A DNA stretch of 25,808 nt. Origin: a virus. The notes under the pieces are model-generated. The model saw only the letters and a list, made by a program, of their open reading frames with translations, had not been told where the DNA came from and did not search any database. This document shows, one piece after another, positions 6,945 through 12,407 of this stretch (within the stretch, counting starts at the first letter, position 1; each line of letters opens with the position of its first letter). Location: positions 1 to 25,808 of IMG/VR virus record IMGVR_UViG_3300045996_001022; one strand, written 5' to 3'. The position numbers were made by a program, and so were the translations under genes.

Positions 6945-7072
6945 GCGCGGATTCGCTTGCATTGACCCACGATAAGCGTAACGTGGAGTGGCCCTTTATA
7001 GGGCGCCCCCTGCCGCCGCGGCAAACGACGACAGGGGACTTGGCCGCCGACTGTGCTAGCAGGAGCGACCCG
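6945..7072 (+). other. 128-base probable leader before the gene at 7073
   Basis: An open frame from a GTG at 6941 runs through this stretch into the gene at 7073. However, its protein is unconvincing and the DNA holds palindromes: GCCCT-TTAT-AGGGC around 6992-7005 and CCCCTG...CAGGGG after it. A good Shine-Dalgarno sequence (aggag) precedes the ATG at 7073. I read it as leader sequence with possible weak terminator or processing structures; no clear promoter is seen. Confidence 0.35.
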
Positions 7073-7279
7073 ATGTCGAGAACTATGCCCGCGGCACCCG
7101 CGGGTCGTCTAGGCATATCAGCGCAACCCCCGAAAGATTCTGCCGCACGCGACGCTGCCACGCGGCGCTACGCGCTCGCCGCCGCACTCTGGGAGTTGTG
7201 GCCGTGCGAGCTGACGCAGAGCTTGCGGCTCGCGGCGCTGGTCGATGTGCTGCGGGCGAGGTGCGCCAATGGCTATTAG
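7073..7279 (+). CDS. Small hypothetical protein
   Basis: 68 residues from the ATG at 7073, chosen because aggag lies 8 bases upstream; the alternative GTG at 6941 would add 44 residues. The C-terminal 45 residues (RRYALAAALWELWPCELTQSLRLAALVDVLRARC) are two amphipathic helices; the N-terminus is Ala/Pro-rich. Codons 6-11 form a perfect 7-bp hairpin in the RNA (7088-7104), which could slow early elongation. The stop lies 11 bases inside the next small frame. Function unknown. Confidence 0.45.
   Translation: MSRTMPAAPAGRLGISAQPPKDSAARDAATRRYALAAALWELWPCELTQSLRLAALVDVLRARCANGY
7088..7104 (+). repeat. 7-bp perfect hairpin at the 5' end of the gene at 7073
   Basis: CCCGCGG (7088-7094), loop CAC, CCGCGGG (7098-7104). 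Outer bases TATGCC (7084-7089) can alternatively pair with GGCATA (7112-7117). It lies inside the first dozen codons, where structure usually lowers translation. Confidence 0.4.
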
Positions 7280-7448
7280 GTGGAAACGCCTGACAGTCAG
7301 CATTCTGATACAGCGGCACAATGTGCGAGCCCTGAAGCAGCGCTGGTGCGTTGGCGGCTATCGTCGCTCGCAACGGCGCAAGCCCAATTACCGGCTCCTG
7401 CCAGTGCTGGTGCGGAGCGGCATGCTGCGGGCGAGGGTCGGGACATGA
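7269..7448 (+). CDS. Possible small basic protein bridging two genes
   Basis: 59 residues, ATG at 7269 to TGA at 7448. It overlaps the previous gene by 11 bases and the next start by four (ATGA), the same coupling pattern used across the window. The product is very basic (many Arg/Lys, e.g. YRRSQRRKPNYR). Against it: the +3 frame from a GTG at 7280, directly after the previous stop, is also open and continuous with the next protein, so this could instead be a 55-residue N-terminal extension of that protein. Third-position G/C favours the 7269 frame slightly. Confidence 0.35.
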   Translation: MAIRWKRLTVSILIQRHNVRALKQRWCVGGYRRSQRRKPNYRLLPVLVRSGMLRARVGT

Positions 7449-8167
7449 AAGCCATCCCGACAACCTACCGCGGCATTCAGTTTCGCTCGCGGCTGGAGGC
7501 GACCTGGGCCGCCTTCTTCGACAACATGAGGTGGGGGTGGGAATACGAGCCGTTCGACCTCTCCGGCTGGATTCCCGACTTCGCGCTCACGTCTGAATTA
7601 ACGGCTCCGAGGCCGGTTCTGGTCGAGGTTAAGCCGATTAGCGCATTCGACTATGACGTGGCCGGGAAAATCGACGGAGCCGACGATGAGCATGAGGTTT
7701 TGCTGGTTGGCGTAGGCCCTATTTTCTCTGCCGACCGCGTCTCGCCTGGATGGTTGCGCGAGGGCGGATGGTGGTCATCAGCGGTATTCGGCCGCTGGAA
7801 GGGCAGCGAGAACGAGAAGAATAACCCGAACTGCGTGATCGGCTTTTGCCATAGTGAGCTGAGTTACATTGACCGAATTACCGGGAGCTACGACGGCGGG
7901 CACTATGGAGATGGACCCTTCTCAGAAGGGGAGGTGAGCGCCCTCTGGGCCGACGCAAAGAACAAGGTCCAGTGGCAGCCGCATGACCGAAACCGCCCCG
8001 AAGCGACCGCCGCCCGGCTCAACGCCGCACTGGATCGGATGGCCGCTCACAATGAGCGTCTAGCTGCTCAGGCGGGTATGGCCAGTAACCCGAGGCTTGT
8101 GGCCGCTCGTGACCGCAGGGCACGCATCTCGCGCGAGCTTAGGCGTACTCGTGCATGGTGGGAGTAG
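7445..8167 (+). CDS. PD-(D/E)XK nuclease-like phage protein
   Basis: 240 residues from the ATG at 7445; the N-terminus MKAIPTTYRGIQFRSRLEATWAA is the usual beginning of this phage family. The pattern Y-R-G-I-x-F-R-S-R-L-E-A-x-W-A-x-F-F-D, then WEYEPF, then IPDFAL with Asp45, and VEVKP with Glu61 and Lys63 is the layout of the PD-(D/E)XK nuclease fold; Glu18 could be the upstream acidic residue. The rest (about 75-240) has WWSSAVFGRW, SYIDRITGSYDGG and a long basic C-terminal helix. Metal-dependent DNA cleavage is plausible. It lies downstream of the beta-class methyltransferase and upstream of the replication genes. Somewhat lower G/C than the surrounding genes. Confidence 0.6.
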   Translation: MKAIPTTYRGIQFRSRLEATWAAFFDNMRWGWEYEPFDLSGWIPDFALTSELTAPRPVLVEVKPISAFDYDVAGKIDGADDEHEVLLVGVGPIFSADRVSPGWLREGGWWSSAVFGRWKGSENEKNNPNCVIGFCHSELSYIDRITGSYDGGHYGDGPFSEGEVSALWADAKNKVQWQPHDRNRPEATAARLNAALDRMAAHNERLAAQAGMASNPRLVAARDRRARISRELRRTRAWWE

Positions 8168-8172
8168 CGGGC

Positions 8173-9126
8173 ATGAGCCAACGCTACGGTACCATCCACG
8201 CCAAGTTTTGGGACGACGAAAAGGTCCAGGCATGGCCGGACAACGTGCTTCGAGGCGCCGTCTACTGGCTGACCTGCAAGCACATGACCATCGCGGGCGT
8301 CGCGAAAATCCCGCTGGCCTACATGGCGGCCGATCTCGGCAAGTCCGAGAAGGAGTGCCGGACCATCATGGACAGGCTCGGACACGATAAATTCGTGTCC
8401 TACGACGAAAAAACCGGCTGGGGCGTGGTCGTGAAGCGCCTTGTGTACGATCCGCCGAAAAATCCGGCCTCGTTCCGGGGCGTGCTGGCCGTCCTTGAGG
8501 ACGTGCCACGGTGGCATGACGGTCTCAAGACCATCTATCCGCTCCTGGAGGAGCTTTCTACCCGTCATGGGACAGTGTTACCATTCTCCCGACAGGATAT
8601 CGAGACTGTCCCGAGACAATCTCGGGATGGTATGCCGCATCCGCATCCGCATCCGCAGCCTAATAATATGTCCACGCCGGACGACGGCGCGGACGAGTCT
8701 GATCCGCCGTTCGATGTCGAAGCTGGTTTCCGTGAGTTCTACGCGGCCTATCCCCGGAAGGTGAAACCGGAGCGGGCCAAGAGGGTCTATCTGCGCGTCG
8801 TCCGCCGGGTGCCGCACGAGCGCATCATGGCCGGGGTCCATCGAAGTCGGCGGAAATGGGACGCGGCCGGGACCGAGCAGCAGTTCATCCCGCATCCGTC
8901 AAGCTGGCTTGAGGCTGGTTCATACGACGACGAGGACGACCTATTCCGGCCTCCCACAGGCAAGGCCCAGACGATGAATGGCCACGGGGTGGACCCCATG
9001 CGAGCGGCCCGCGCGAAAGCTCGCGAGACCCTGAAGGCCGAAGGTCACGACCAATTCGCGGACGGCTTTGGCCTGCTGGTCGAAGCCCGCGCACAGGAAA
9101 TCTACCATGCCCGCTACGCTGCATAG
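8173..9126 (+). CDS. Replication initiator / helicase-loader-like protein
   Basis: 317 residues from the ATG at 8173. The N-terminal part (1-130) reads as a winged-helix domain of phage replication proteins (GTIHAKFWDDEKVQAW, then PLAYMAADLGKSEKECRTIMDRLG, then GVVVKRL). A flexible linker (about 140-180) contains the HPHPHPQP run. The C-terminal domain has the signature FREFYAAYPRKVKPERAKRV followed by FIPHPSSWLEAGSY, typical of helicase-loader or DnaD-like C-terminal domains (F-x-x-x-YPRK ... FIPxPxxWL). It directly precedes, and overlaps by 20 bases, a DnaB-like helicase, as expected for a loader/helicase pair. The linker-coding DNA holds origin-like repeats. Confidence 0.75.
   Translation: MSQRYGTIHAKFWDDEKVQAWPDNVLRGAVYWLTCKHMTIAGVAKIPLAYMAADLGKSEKECRTIMDRLGHDKFVSYDEKTGWGVVVKRLVYDPPKNPASFRGVLAVLEDVPRWHDGLKTIYPLLEELSTRHGTVLPFSRQDIETVPRQSRDGMPHPHPHPQPNNMSTPDDGADESDPPFDVEAGFREFYAAYPRKVKPERAKRVYLRVVRRVPHERIMAGVHRSRRKWDAAGTEQQFIPHPSSWLEAGSYDDEDDLFRPPTGKAQTMNGHGVDPMRAARAKARETLKAEGHDQFADGFGLLVEARAQEIYHARYAA
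8609..8669 (+). repeat. Origin-like repeats inside the initiator gene
   Basis: An 8-bp perfect hairpin (TCCCGAGA 8609-8616, loop CAA, TCTCGGGA 8620-8627) is followed by tandem hexamers GCATCC at 8637, 8643 and 8649 and a variant GCAGCC at 8655. A short A/T-only tract TAATAATAT (8661-8669) comes next, conspicuous in this G/C-rich region. Iterons plus an A/T-rich tract inside the initiator gene is the arrangement of the lambda origin in gene O. The hexamers also encode the HPHPHPQP linker, so coding alone could explain them. Confidence 0.4.
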
Positions 9127-10423
9127 GTTTCCGCCCACTGGGCGCGAACCACCGCTCGTTCCGCTGCACAACGTTGAGGCGGAGCAGGCCATTCTCGGCG
9201 CCACGATGGTGAACAACGCCGTCGTCCGCCGTGCCGAGTTTCTGGACCCGCTCGATTTCTTCGAGCCCATCCATGGCCGCATCTGGGCGCGACTGCGTGC
9301 TGACGCGGAGGCTGGCCGTCGCGCCGACCCCGTGTCGCTCGGCATGTGGTTCGAGACCGAACCCGCGCTCGTGGAGATGGGCGGCCGAAAATATCTGGCC
9401 GAACTGGGCGCGCGTGCCGAGTCGATTGTTAACGCGGTCGAGTATGCCCGCGTGGTCCGGGATGCTGCCCGCCGCCGCAGGCTTGCCGATGCCGCCCGTG
9501 CGCTGGCCGAGCGAGCAGACAGCCGCGCCGACGACGCCGACGCCTCGGTCATTTGGGCCGAGATGAGCGGTGCCATGGAGGCTGCGGCAAAGGACGAGAC
9601 GCGGGCGCTGGGCAAAGACCTATTCCAGATCGCCAGCGACATCACGGACGACATGCTCAACCCGCGGGGCATGTTCTCGACCGGGCTGCCGAAGCTGGAT
9701 GAGTCTATCGGTGGCGGCGTGCCCTACGGCTACGTGGTCGGCTTCGAGGCCCGTCCTGCCGGGTTTAAATCGGGCACGTTGCATACCATCGCGCTCAACG
9801 CGGCGATGTCCGGGGTGACGTGCTGCTACTTCGCTGCTGAGATGGGCGGCAAGCGTCTGACGCAGCGCATCATGGGTCACGTCGGTGAGTTCCAGTCGCA
9901 GAGGTTCCGCTACCCGAAGCCCGCTCTGATCTCGGACGTAGCAGCGCTGACGCCGAAGCTGCCGCGAGAACTAGTCATCGAGGACTGTCCCGGCGTCACG
10001 TTCGCCCAGCTCAAGCATCTGGCGAGCGAGCACCTGACGCGCCGCAAGTGCCAAGTGTTTTTCCTGGACTACTACCAGCTCGTGTCGCCGGTCGGCCGCT
10101 GCGAGAGCCGGAGTCAGCACCTCGAAGACGTGGCCTACTGGATTCAGAGCTTCGCCGCGAAGCACGACACGACGTGGTTCATCGCCAGCCAGCAGAACCG
10201 AGACGGTCACACGCTAGGCAGCGATGGGCTGATGCGCGCATGTGACTGGCTGGGCCGCATCCACAAGGAAGAGACGAAATTCCTCCACCCGCGGCTGGGC
10301 GCGGTGACCACAATCTGGATGGACGTGGCGAAGGCGCGCGACGGCATGGGCGACCCCATAGGGGAGACGGACCAGCCCGCGTTTTTCATCAGTCCACACG
10401 GCCCTCACCTGGCGGAGCTGTAG
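9107..10423 (+). CDS. DnaB-like replicative helicase with an altered Walker A
   Basis: 438 residues from the ATG at 9107. It is expected to unwind DNA at the phage fork. The N-terminal DnaB domain is visible (PLHNVEAEQAILGATM at 19-34, DFFEPIHGRIW at 50-60). The linker helices are at 115-165. The RecA-like domain begins with STGLPKLDESIGGGVPYG. The P-loop reads FEARPAGFKSG (213-223) where DnaB proteins have ARPSMGKT: the glycine before the lysine is Phe220. Walker B is VFFLDYYQLV (317-326) and the sensor loop is ASQQNRDG (360-367). The usual RDGPTG-type end is replaced by RDGMGDP and the protein finishes in the repeated tail GPHLAEL. It follows the loader gene. Confidence 0.8.
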   Translation: MPATLHRFPPTGREPPLVPLHNVEAEQAILGATMVNNAVVRRAEFLDPLDFFEPIHGRIWARLRADAEAGRRADPVSLGMWFETEPALVEMGGRKYLAELGARAESIVNAVEYARVVRDAARRRRLADAARALAERADSRADDADASVIWAEMSGAMEAAAKDETRALGKDLFQIASDITDDMLNPRGMFSTGLPKLDESIGGGVPYGYVVGFEARPAGFKSGTLHTIALNAAMSGVTCCYFAAEMGGKRLTQRIMGHVGEFQSQRFRYPKPALISDVAALTPKLPRELVIEDCPGVTFAQLKHLASEHLTRRKCQVFFLDYYQLVSPVGRCESRSQHLEDVAYWIQSFAAKHDTTWFIASQQNRDGHTLGSDGLMRACDWLGRIHKEETKFLHPRLGAVTTIWMDVAKARDGMGDPIGETDQPAFFISPHGPHLAEL

Positions 10424-10428
10424 ACATG
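10400..10428 (+). repeat. Gene-junction repeat copy 1 (helicase end / HTH gene start)
   Basis: 29 bases in register with four other copies: it encodes GPHLAEL, the TAG stop, an SD (GGAG, 8 bases before the start) and the ATG at 10426. Core CTGGCGGAGCTG. It matches copy 3 at 28 of 29 positions. Confidence 0.85.
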
Positions 10429-10737
10429 GACGAGCCTATCCTGATTGGCGAGCACCTTCGCGATGCGCTTGAGGCGCGGGGCTGGAGCACAGCCGAACTG
10501 GCTCGACGCATGGGCGGCGATGACCCGAAGCTCGACCAGCTAGCCGTCGAACTGCTCATCAACGCACCCAACCCGGCGGTGTTCATGGACACTGATACCG
10601 CGCGCCGGATGGAGAGGGCGTTTGGCCTGTCGGATGGGTTCCTAACCCGCCTCGACCAACTCTGTCGGCATCAAGCCGGGTGGCAAGTGTCTATTGAGGA
10701 CGCCCGGAAAGGCGGCCCACACTTGGCGGAGCTGTAG
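10426..10737 (+). CDS. XRE/HigA-like helix-turn-helix regulator
   Basis: 103 residues, ATG at 10426 given by the junction repeat. LIGEHLRDALEARGWSTAELARRMGGD is a classic XRE helix-turn-helix (positions 6-33). The following DTDTARRMERAFGLSDGFLTRLDQL (about 56-80) matches the second half of the domain in HigA-type antitoxin proteins. There is no toxin gene of recognisable type directly upstream or downstream, so a phage repressor or regulator is more likely than an addiction module. The C-terminus ends in GGPHLAEL, unrelated to the HTH family and shared with the helicase and two later proteins. Likely autoregulation is an inference. Confidence 0.75.
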   Translation: MDEPILIGEHLRDALEARGWSTAELARRMGGDDPKLDQLAVELLINAPNPAVFMDTDTARRMERAFGLSDGFLTRLDQLCRHQAGWQVSIEDARKGGPHLAEL

Positions 10738-10742
10738 CCATG
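10714..10742 (+). repeat. Gene-junction repeat copy 2
   Basis: 29 bases: GPHLAEL codons, TAG, SD GGAG and the ATG at 10740. It differs from copy 1 at three positions, two of them synonymous inside the coding part and one after the stop. Confidence 0.85.
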
Positions 10743-10985
10743 ACTATCGACATCTTCTGCGACTGGGACGATGACGACCGCCTCTATGAGGACCCCCCGC
10801 TGTATCCGCCCGGCAAGCTCGCCAGCATGTCCCTCGCTGAGCTTGAGCGCGAGTTAGACCGCCAGTGCGACCGCCAAGGCTGGCTTGGCGAAGCTGAATA
10901 CATCAACGACCGCGCGGTTGAAGAAACCGAAGCCCGATGCCGGCTCGTTGAGGCGGAAATCAGGTCCAGGAGTGCAGCGGCATGA
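10740..10985 (+). CDS. Small acidic hypothetical protein
   Basis: 81 residues. The start ATG at 10740 is supplied by junction repeat copy 2. The first 20 residues are strongly acidic and aromatic (IDIFCDWDDDDRLYEDPP); the rest is helical with charged heptads (LAELERELDRQCDRQ, VEETEARCRLVEAEIRSR), so a short coiled coil is likely. An acidic start followed by a coiled coil recalls small phage inhibitor or DNA-mimic proteins, but I recognise no family. Its stop overlaps the ATG of a nine-codon frame (10982). Confidence 0.6.
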   Translation: MTIDIFCDWDDDDRLYEDPPLYPPGKLASMSLAELERELDRQCDRQGWLGEAEYINDRAVEETEARCRLVEAEIRSRSAAA

Positions 10986-11011
10986 CCGGCTCTCACCTGG
11001 CGGAGCTGTAG
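10982..11011 (+). CDS. Nine-codon mini-frame MTGSHLAEL carrying the repeated tail
   Basis: ATG at 10982 overlaps the previous stop as ATGA, and the frame reads MTGSHLAEL then TAG at 11009-11011. This keeps the repeat in the same translational frame as the other copies although no full gene precedes it. It could be a leader peptide coupling translation to the gene at 11014, or the scar of a deleted cassette whose start and tail were joined. Whether a peptide accumulates is unknown. Confidence 0.4.
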   Translation: MTGSHLAEL

Positions 11012-11016
11012 ACATG
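10988..11016 (+). repeat. Gene-junction repeat copy 3
   Basis: 29 bases: GSHLAEL codons, TAG, SD GGAG and the ATG at 11014. A single C-to-T difference from copy 1 changes Pro to Ser. It is located in a mini-frame rather than at the end of a full gene. Confidence 0.85.
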
Positions 11017-11256
11017 GGCACTGGTCTGCAACGCGCTTACGCCGCCACTCACGGGCTGGAGCTGGGCGCGACTTATCGGGCCAAGGGCTGGAGGGCTCAG
11101 ACCCGAACCCTGCTGGAGGTCGACCAGACCCGCAGGGGGACGGCGATGGCGCTGTATCAAGCAGCGAACGGCGCGCGGCATTGGCAGAAGCTGGCAACAT
11201 TCGCGAAGTGGGCCAAGGCGGCCGAGCGCGTCGGCCCACACCTGGCGGAGCTGTGA
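11014..11256 (+). CDS. Small hypothetical protein, paralogue of the gene at 11259
   Basis: 80 residues from the ATG at 11014, set by junction repeat copy 3; the same frame is open upstream but the repeat gives the SD. The product has LELGATYRAKG near 16-26, a beta-rich middle (RTLLEVDQTRRGTAMALYQ), an aromatic segment (HWQKLATFAKWAKAAER) and the tail VGPHLAEL. It shares GATYR-x-K, a similar strand plan, a W-A-x-x-x-E-R element and the tail with the next protein, so the two arose by duplication. The size and strand pattern suggest a compact SH3/OB-like fold; this is a guess. Function unknown. Confidence 0.6.
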   Translation: MGTGLQRAYAATHGLELGATYRAKGWRAQTRTLLEVDQTRRGTAMALYQAANGARHWQKLATFAKWAKAAERVGPHLAEL

Positions 11257-11261
11257 GCATG
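11233..11261 (+). repeat. Gene-junction repeat copy 4
   Basis: 29 bases: GPHLAEL codons, a TGA stop instead of TAG, SD GGAG and the ATG at 11259. It differs from copy 1 at four positions, three of them in the stop and spacer. Confidence 0.85.
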
Positions 11262-11516
11262 AGCGAGAAGGTCGAGTGCCGCTTTCGGACGTTCGAGGTC
11301 GGAGCGACTTACCGGCCAAAGAACCCCCGCTCCCGATACGGGGCGAGAATCTTCCTGGGTGTTTCGCGGAGCCAGGGGCGAGGGTGGTTTGACTACCAGC
11401 CGGCCGTCGCTCCCAACGGCTGCCGCTACCCCATTACGGTTCAGTCATGGCTCCGCTGGGCCGGCGAGCGGCTGGAGACGCCGAACCCCAACGGCCCCCA
11501 CCTGACGGAGCTTTAG
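11259..11516 (+). CDS. Small hypothetical protein, paralogue of the gene at 11014
   Basis: 85 residues, start set by junction repeat copy 4. It begins with MSEKVECRFRTFEVGATYRP, then has alternating strands (ARIFLGVSRSQGRGWFDYQP), an aromatic stretch (ITVQSWLRWAGERLE) and the tail NGPHLTEL. The shared GATYR and W-A-x-E-R elements with the previous protein show a tandem duplication followed by divergence. No metal site or catalytic motif. Probably part of a set of small accessory proteins swapped as cassettes. Confidence 0.6.
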   Translation: MSEKVECRFRTFEVGATYRPKNPRSRYGARIFLGVSRSQGRGWFDYQPAVAPNGCRYPITVQSWLRWAGERLETPNPNGPHLTEL

Positions 11517-11521
11517 CTATG
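11493..11521 (+). repeat. Gene-junction repeat copy 5 (most diverged)
   Basis: 29 bases: GPHLTEL codons, TAG, SD GGAG and the ATG at 11519. It differs from copy 1 at five positions: one makes Ala to Thr, two are synonymous, two follow the stop. The GGAG and the frame are kept. Confidence 0.8.
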
Positions 11522-11773
11522 GCCCCCGAAATCCGCACCCACGCCGGCCGCTCGTTCGGCGTCGGCACCGTGGCCGACATGAAGCCGCTCACGCCCGAGC
11601 AGCACGAGGACATGATGCTGTGCTGGCGCGCGATGTGCGCCGCGACTGAGGCCGGGCACAGCTACGCCGATGCGGTGGAAGCGGGCAATCGGGCGACCAA
11701 GCACGGCCTTTGGGTGGGGCGCATGCTCGACGCTGAGACGGCCGAGTTTGAGTTGCGGGAGCGCGAGCCATGA
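11519..11773 (+). CDS. Small hypothetical protein, last gene of the junction-repeat cluster
   Basis: 84 residues, start set by junction repeat copy 5. Residues 26-60 (LTPEQHEDMMLCWRAMCAATEAG, then HSYADAVEAGNRATKHGLWVGRML) are helical. This is the first gene in the series whose own end lacks the HLAEL tail, so the cassette series stops here. Its stop overlaps the next ATG (ATGA). Family and function not recognised. Confidence 0.6.
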   Translation: MAPEIRTHAGRSFGVGTVADMKPLTPEQHEDMMLCWRAMCAATEAGHSYADAVEAGNRATKHGLWVGRMLDAETAEFELREREP

Positions 11774-12018
11774 CCCCCGACCCCACCGCCATCGCACGCC
11801 ACCGCGAGGCTTTGCGCCGCGTGGTCGTGGAGCATCCCGAGCTGACCGTGCAGGACGCCTACCGGCTGGCGGACAAGGTGCTGGAGGCGGAGGAGGAACA
11901 CGACAGCCACGAATGCCGTCACTGCGGGGAGCCGCTGAACGAGGTCGGTCCCGACCAGGAGTTCACGGTCCTCTGCTGGGAGTGCGGCGACATGCTGGCG
12001 AAGGAACTGGACGCATGA
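11770..12018 (+). CDS. Small zinc-ribbon protein
   Basis: 82 residues, ATG at 11770 (ATGA). Residues 1-45 are helical (VQDAYRLADKVLEAEEEHDSH). Residues 49-72 form a zinc ribbon: CRHCGEPL, then LCWECGDML, i.e. C-x2-C, about 17 residues, C-x2-C. The first bases (MTPDPTAI) are nearly the same as the start of the gene at 5561, a second example of a shared start region between unrelated genes. Small zinc ribbons in phages often act as adaptors binding RNA polymerase or nucleic acid, but nothing in the sequence proves it here. The stop overlaps the next ATG. Confidence 0.6.
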   Translation: MTPDPTAIARHREALRRVVVEHPELTVQDAYRLADKVLEAEEEHDSHECRHCGEPLNEVGPDQEFTVLCWECGDMLAKELDA

Positions 12019-12407
12019 GCCGCCAAGACCTTCGTGCCCACGCCGTGTGGCAGCGGGAGAGCGAGAGGGTGGCCGAGGAGCGGGCTCTGCCCCGCCAGTT
12101 CGACCCCGAACGGGAGCTGCGGGTCGAGGTCGCGCGGCTGACGAAGGAGCTGGAGGCGGCGCGGCGGGCGAGTGAGCGGAGGGCTGCCTTCGCGCGGTTC
12201 GCGGCTCTCCACGAAGCAACCACGGTGGTTCTGGGCGAGAAGCTGGGGCTAATTCCCTACAAGGGCATCATGAGCAAGAACGCCAAGGTTCGGGCCGAGG
12301 CCGAGTTTCGCATCCGCTGCATCCAGGACCATGTTGGCCGCATCGCGCGGTCCATTCGAGCCCTCGCCCCACCCGGCGCACGGCAGGGGGAGGACGCGGG
12401 TGGCTGA
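12015..12407 (+). CDS. Coiled-coil hypothetical protein, member of a local mosaic family
   Basis: 130 residues from the ATG at 12015 (ATGA overlap). Residues 20-65 are strongly heptad-like (EELVRE-type, including ELRVEVARLTKELEAARRA), indicating a coiled coil. The middle (about 65-110) is mixed, with VLGEKLGLIPYKG. The end is PPGARQGEDAGG. A 28-base exact DNA match ties residues ELRVEVARLT (12116-12143) to the next gene (12597-12624), and its C-terminal Gly-rich junction DNA is also echoed there. Function unknown; part of a locally duplicated set. Confidence 0.6.
   Translation: MSRQDLRAHAVWQRESERVAEERALPRQFDPERELRVEVARLTKELEAARRASERRAAFARFAALHEATTVVLGEKLGLIPYKGIMSKNAKVRAEAEFRIRCIQDHVGRIARSIRALAPPGARQGEDAGG

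Noticed and set aside
7280-7444. GTG-started N-terminal extension of the PD-(D/E)XK protein
   Set aside because: Lower G/C at third positions, low-complexity Ala-rich product, and the ATG at 7445 begins exactly at the conserved family start. Kept only as an alternative.
8941-9672. Long minus-strand open frames such as this one, and similar ones throughout
   Set aside because: They are mirror frames of well-supported plus-strand genes, low-complexity Ala/Arg/Ser products typical of G/C-rich antisense frames.
10885-11013. Upstream in-frame extension of the gene at 11014
   Set aside because: The junction repeat supplies SD and ATG at 11014 as in the other four copies, and the extension would overlap the gene at 10740 in another frame.
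10400-11521. CRISPR-like array
   Set aside because: The repeats are spaced by genes of different lengths and each has stop, SD and start in register. It is not a spacer array.
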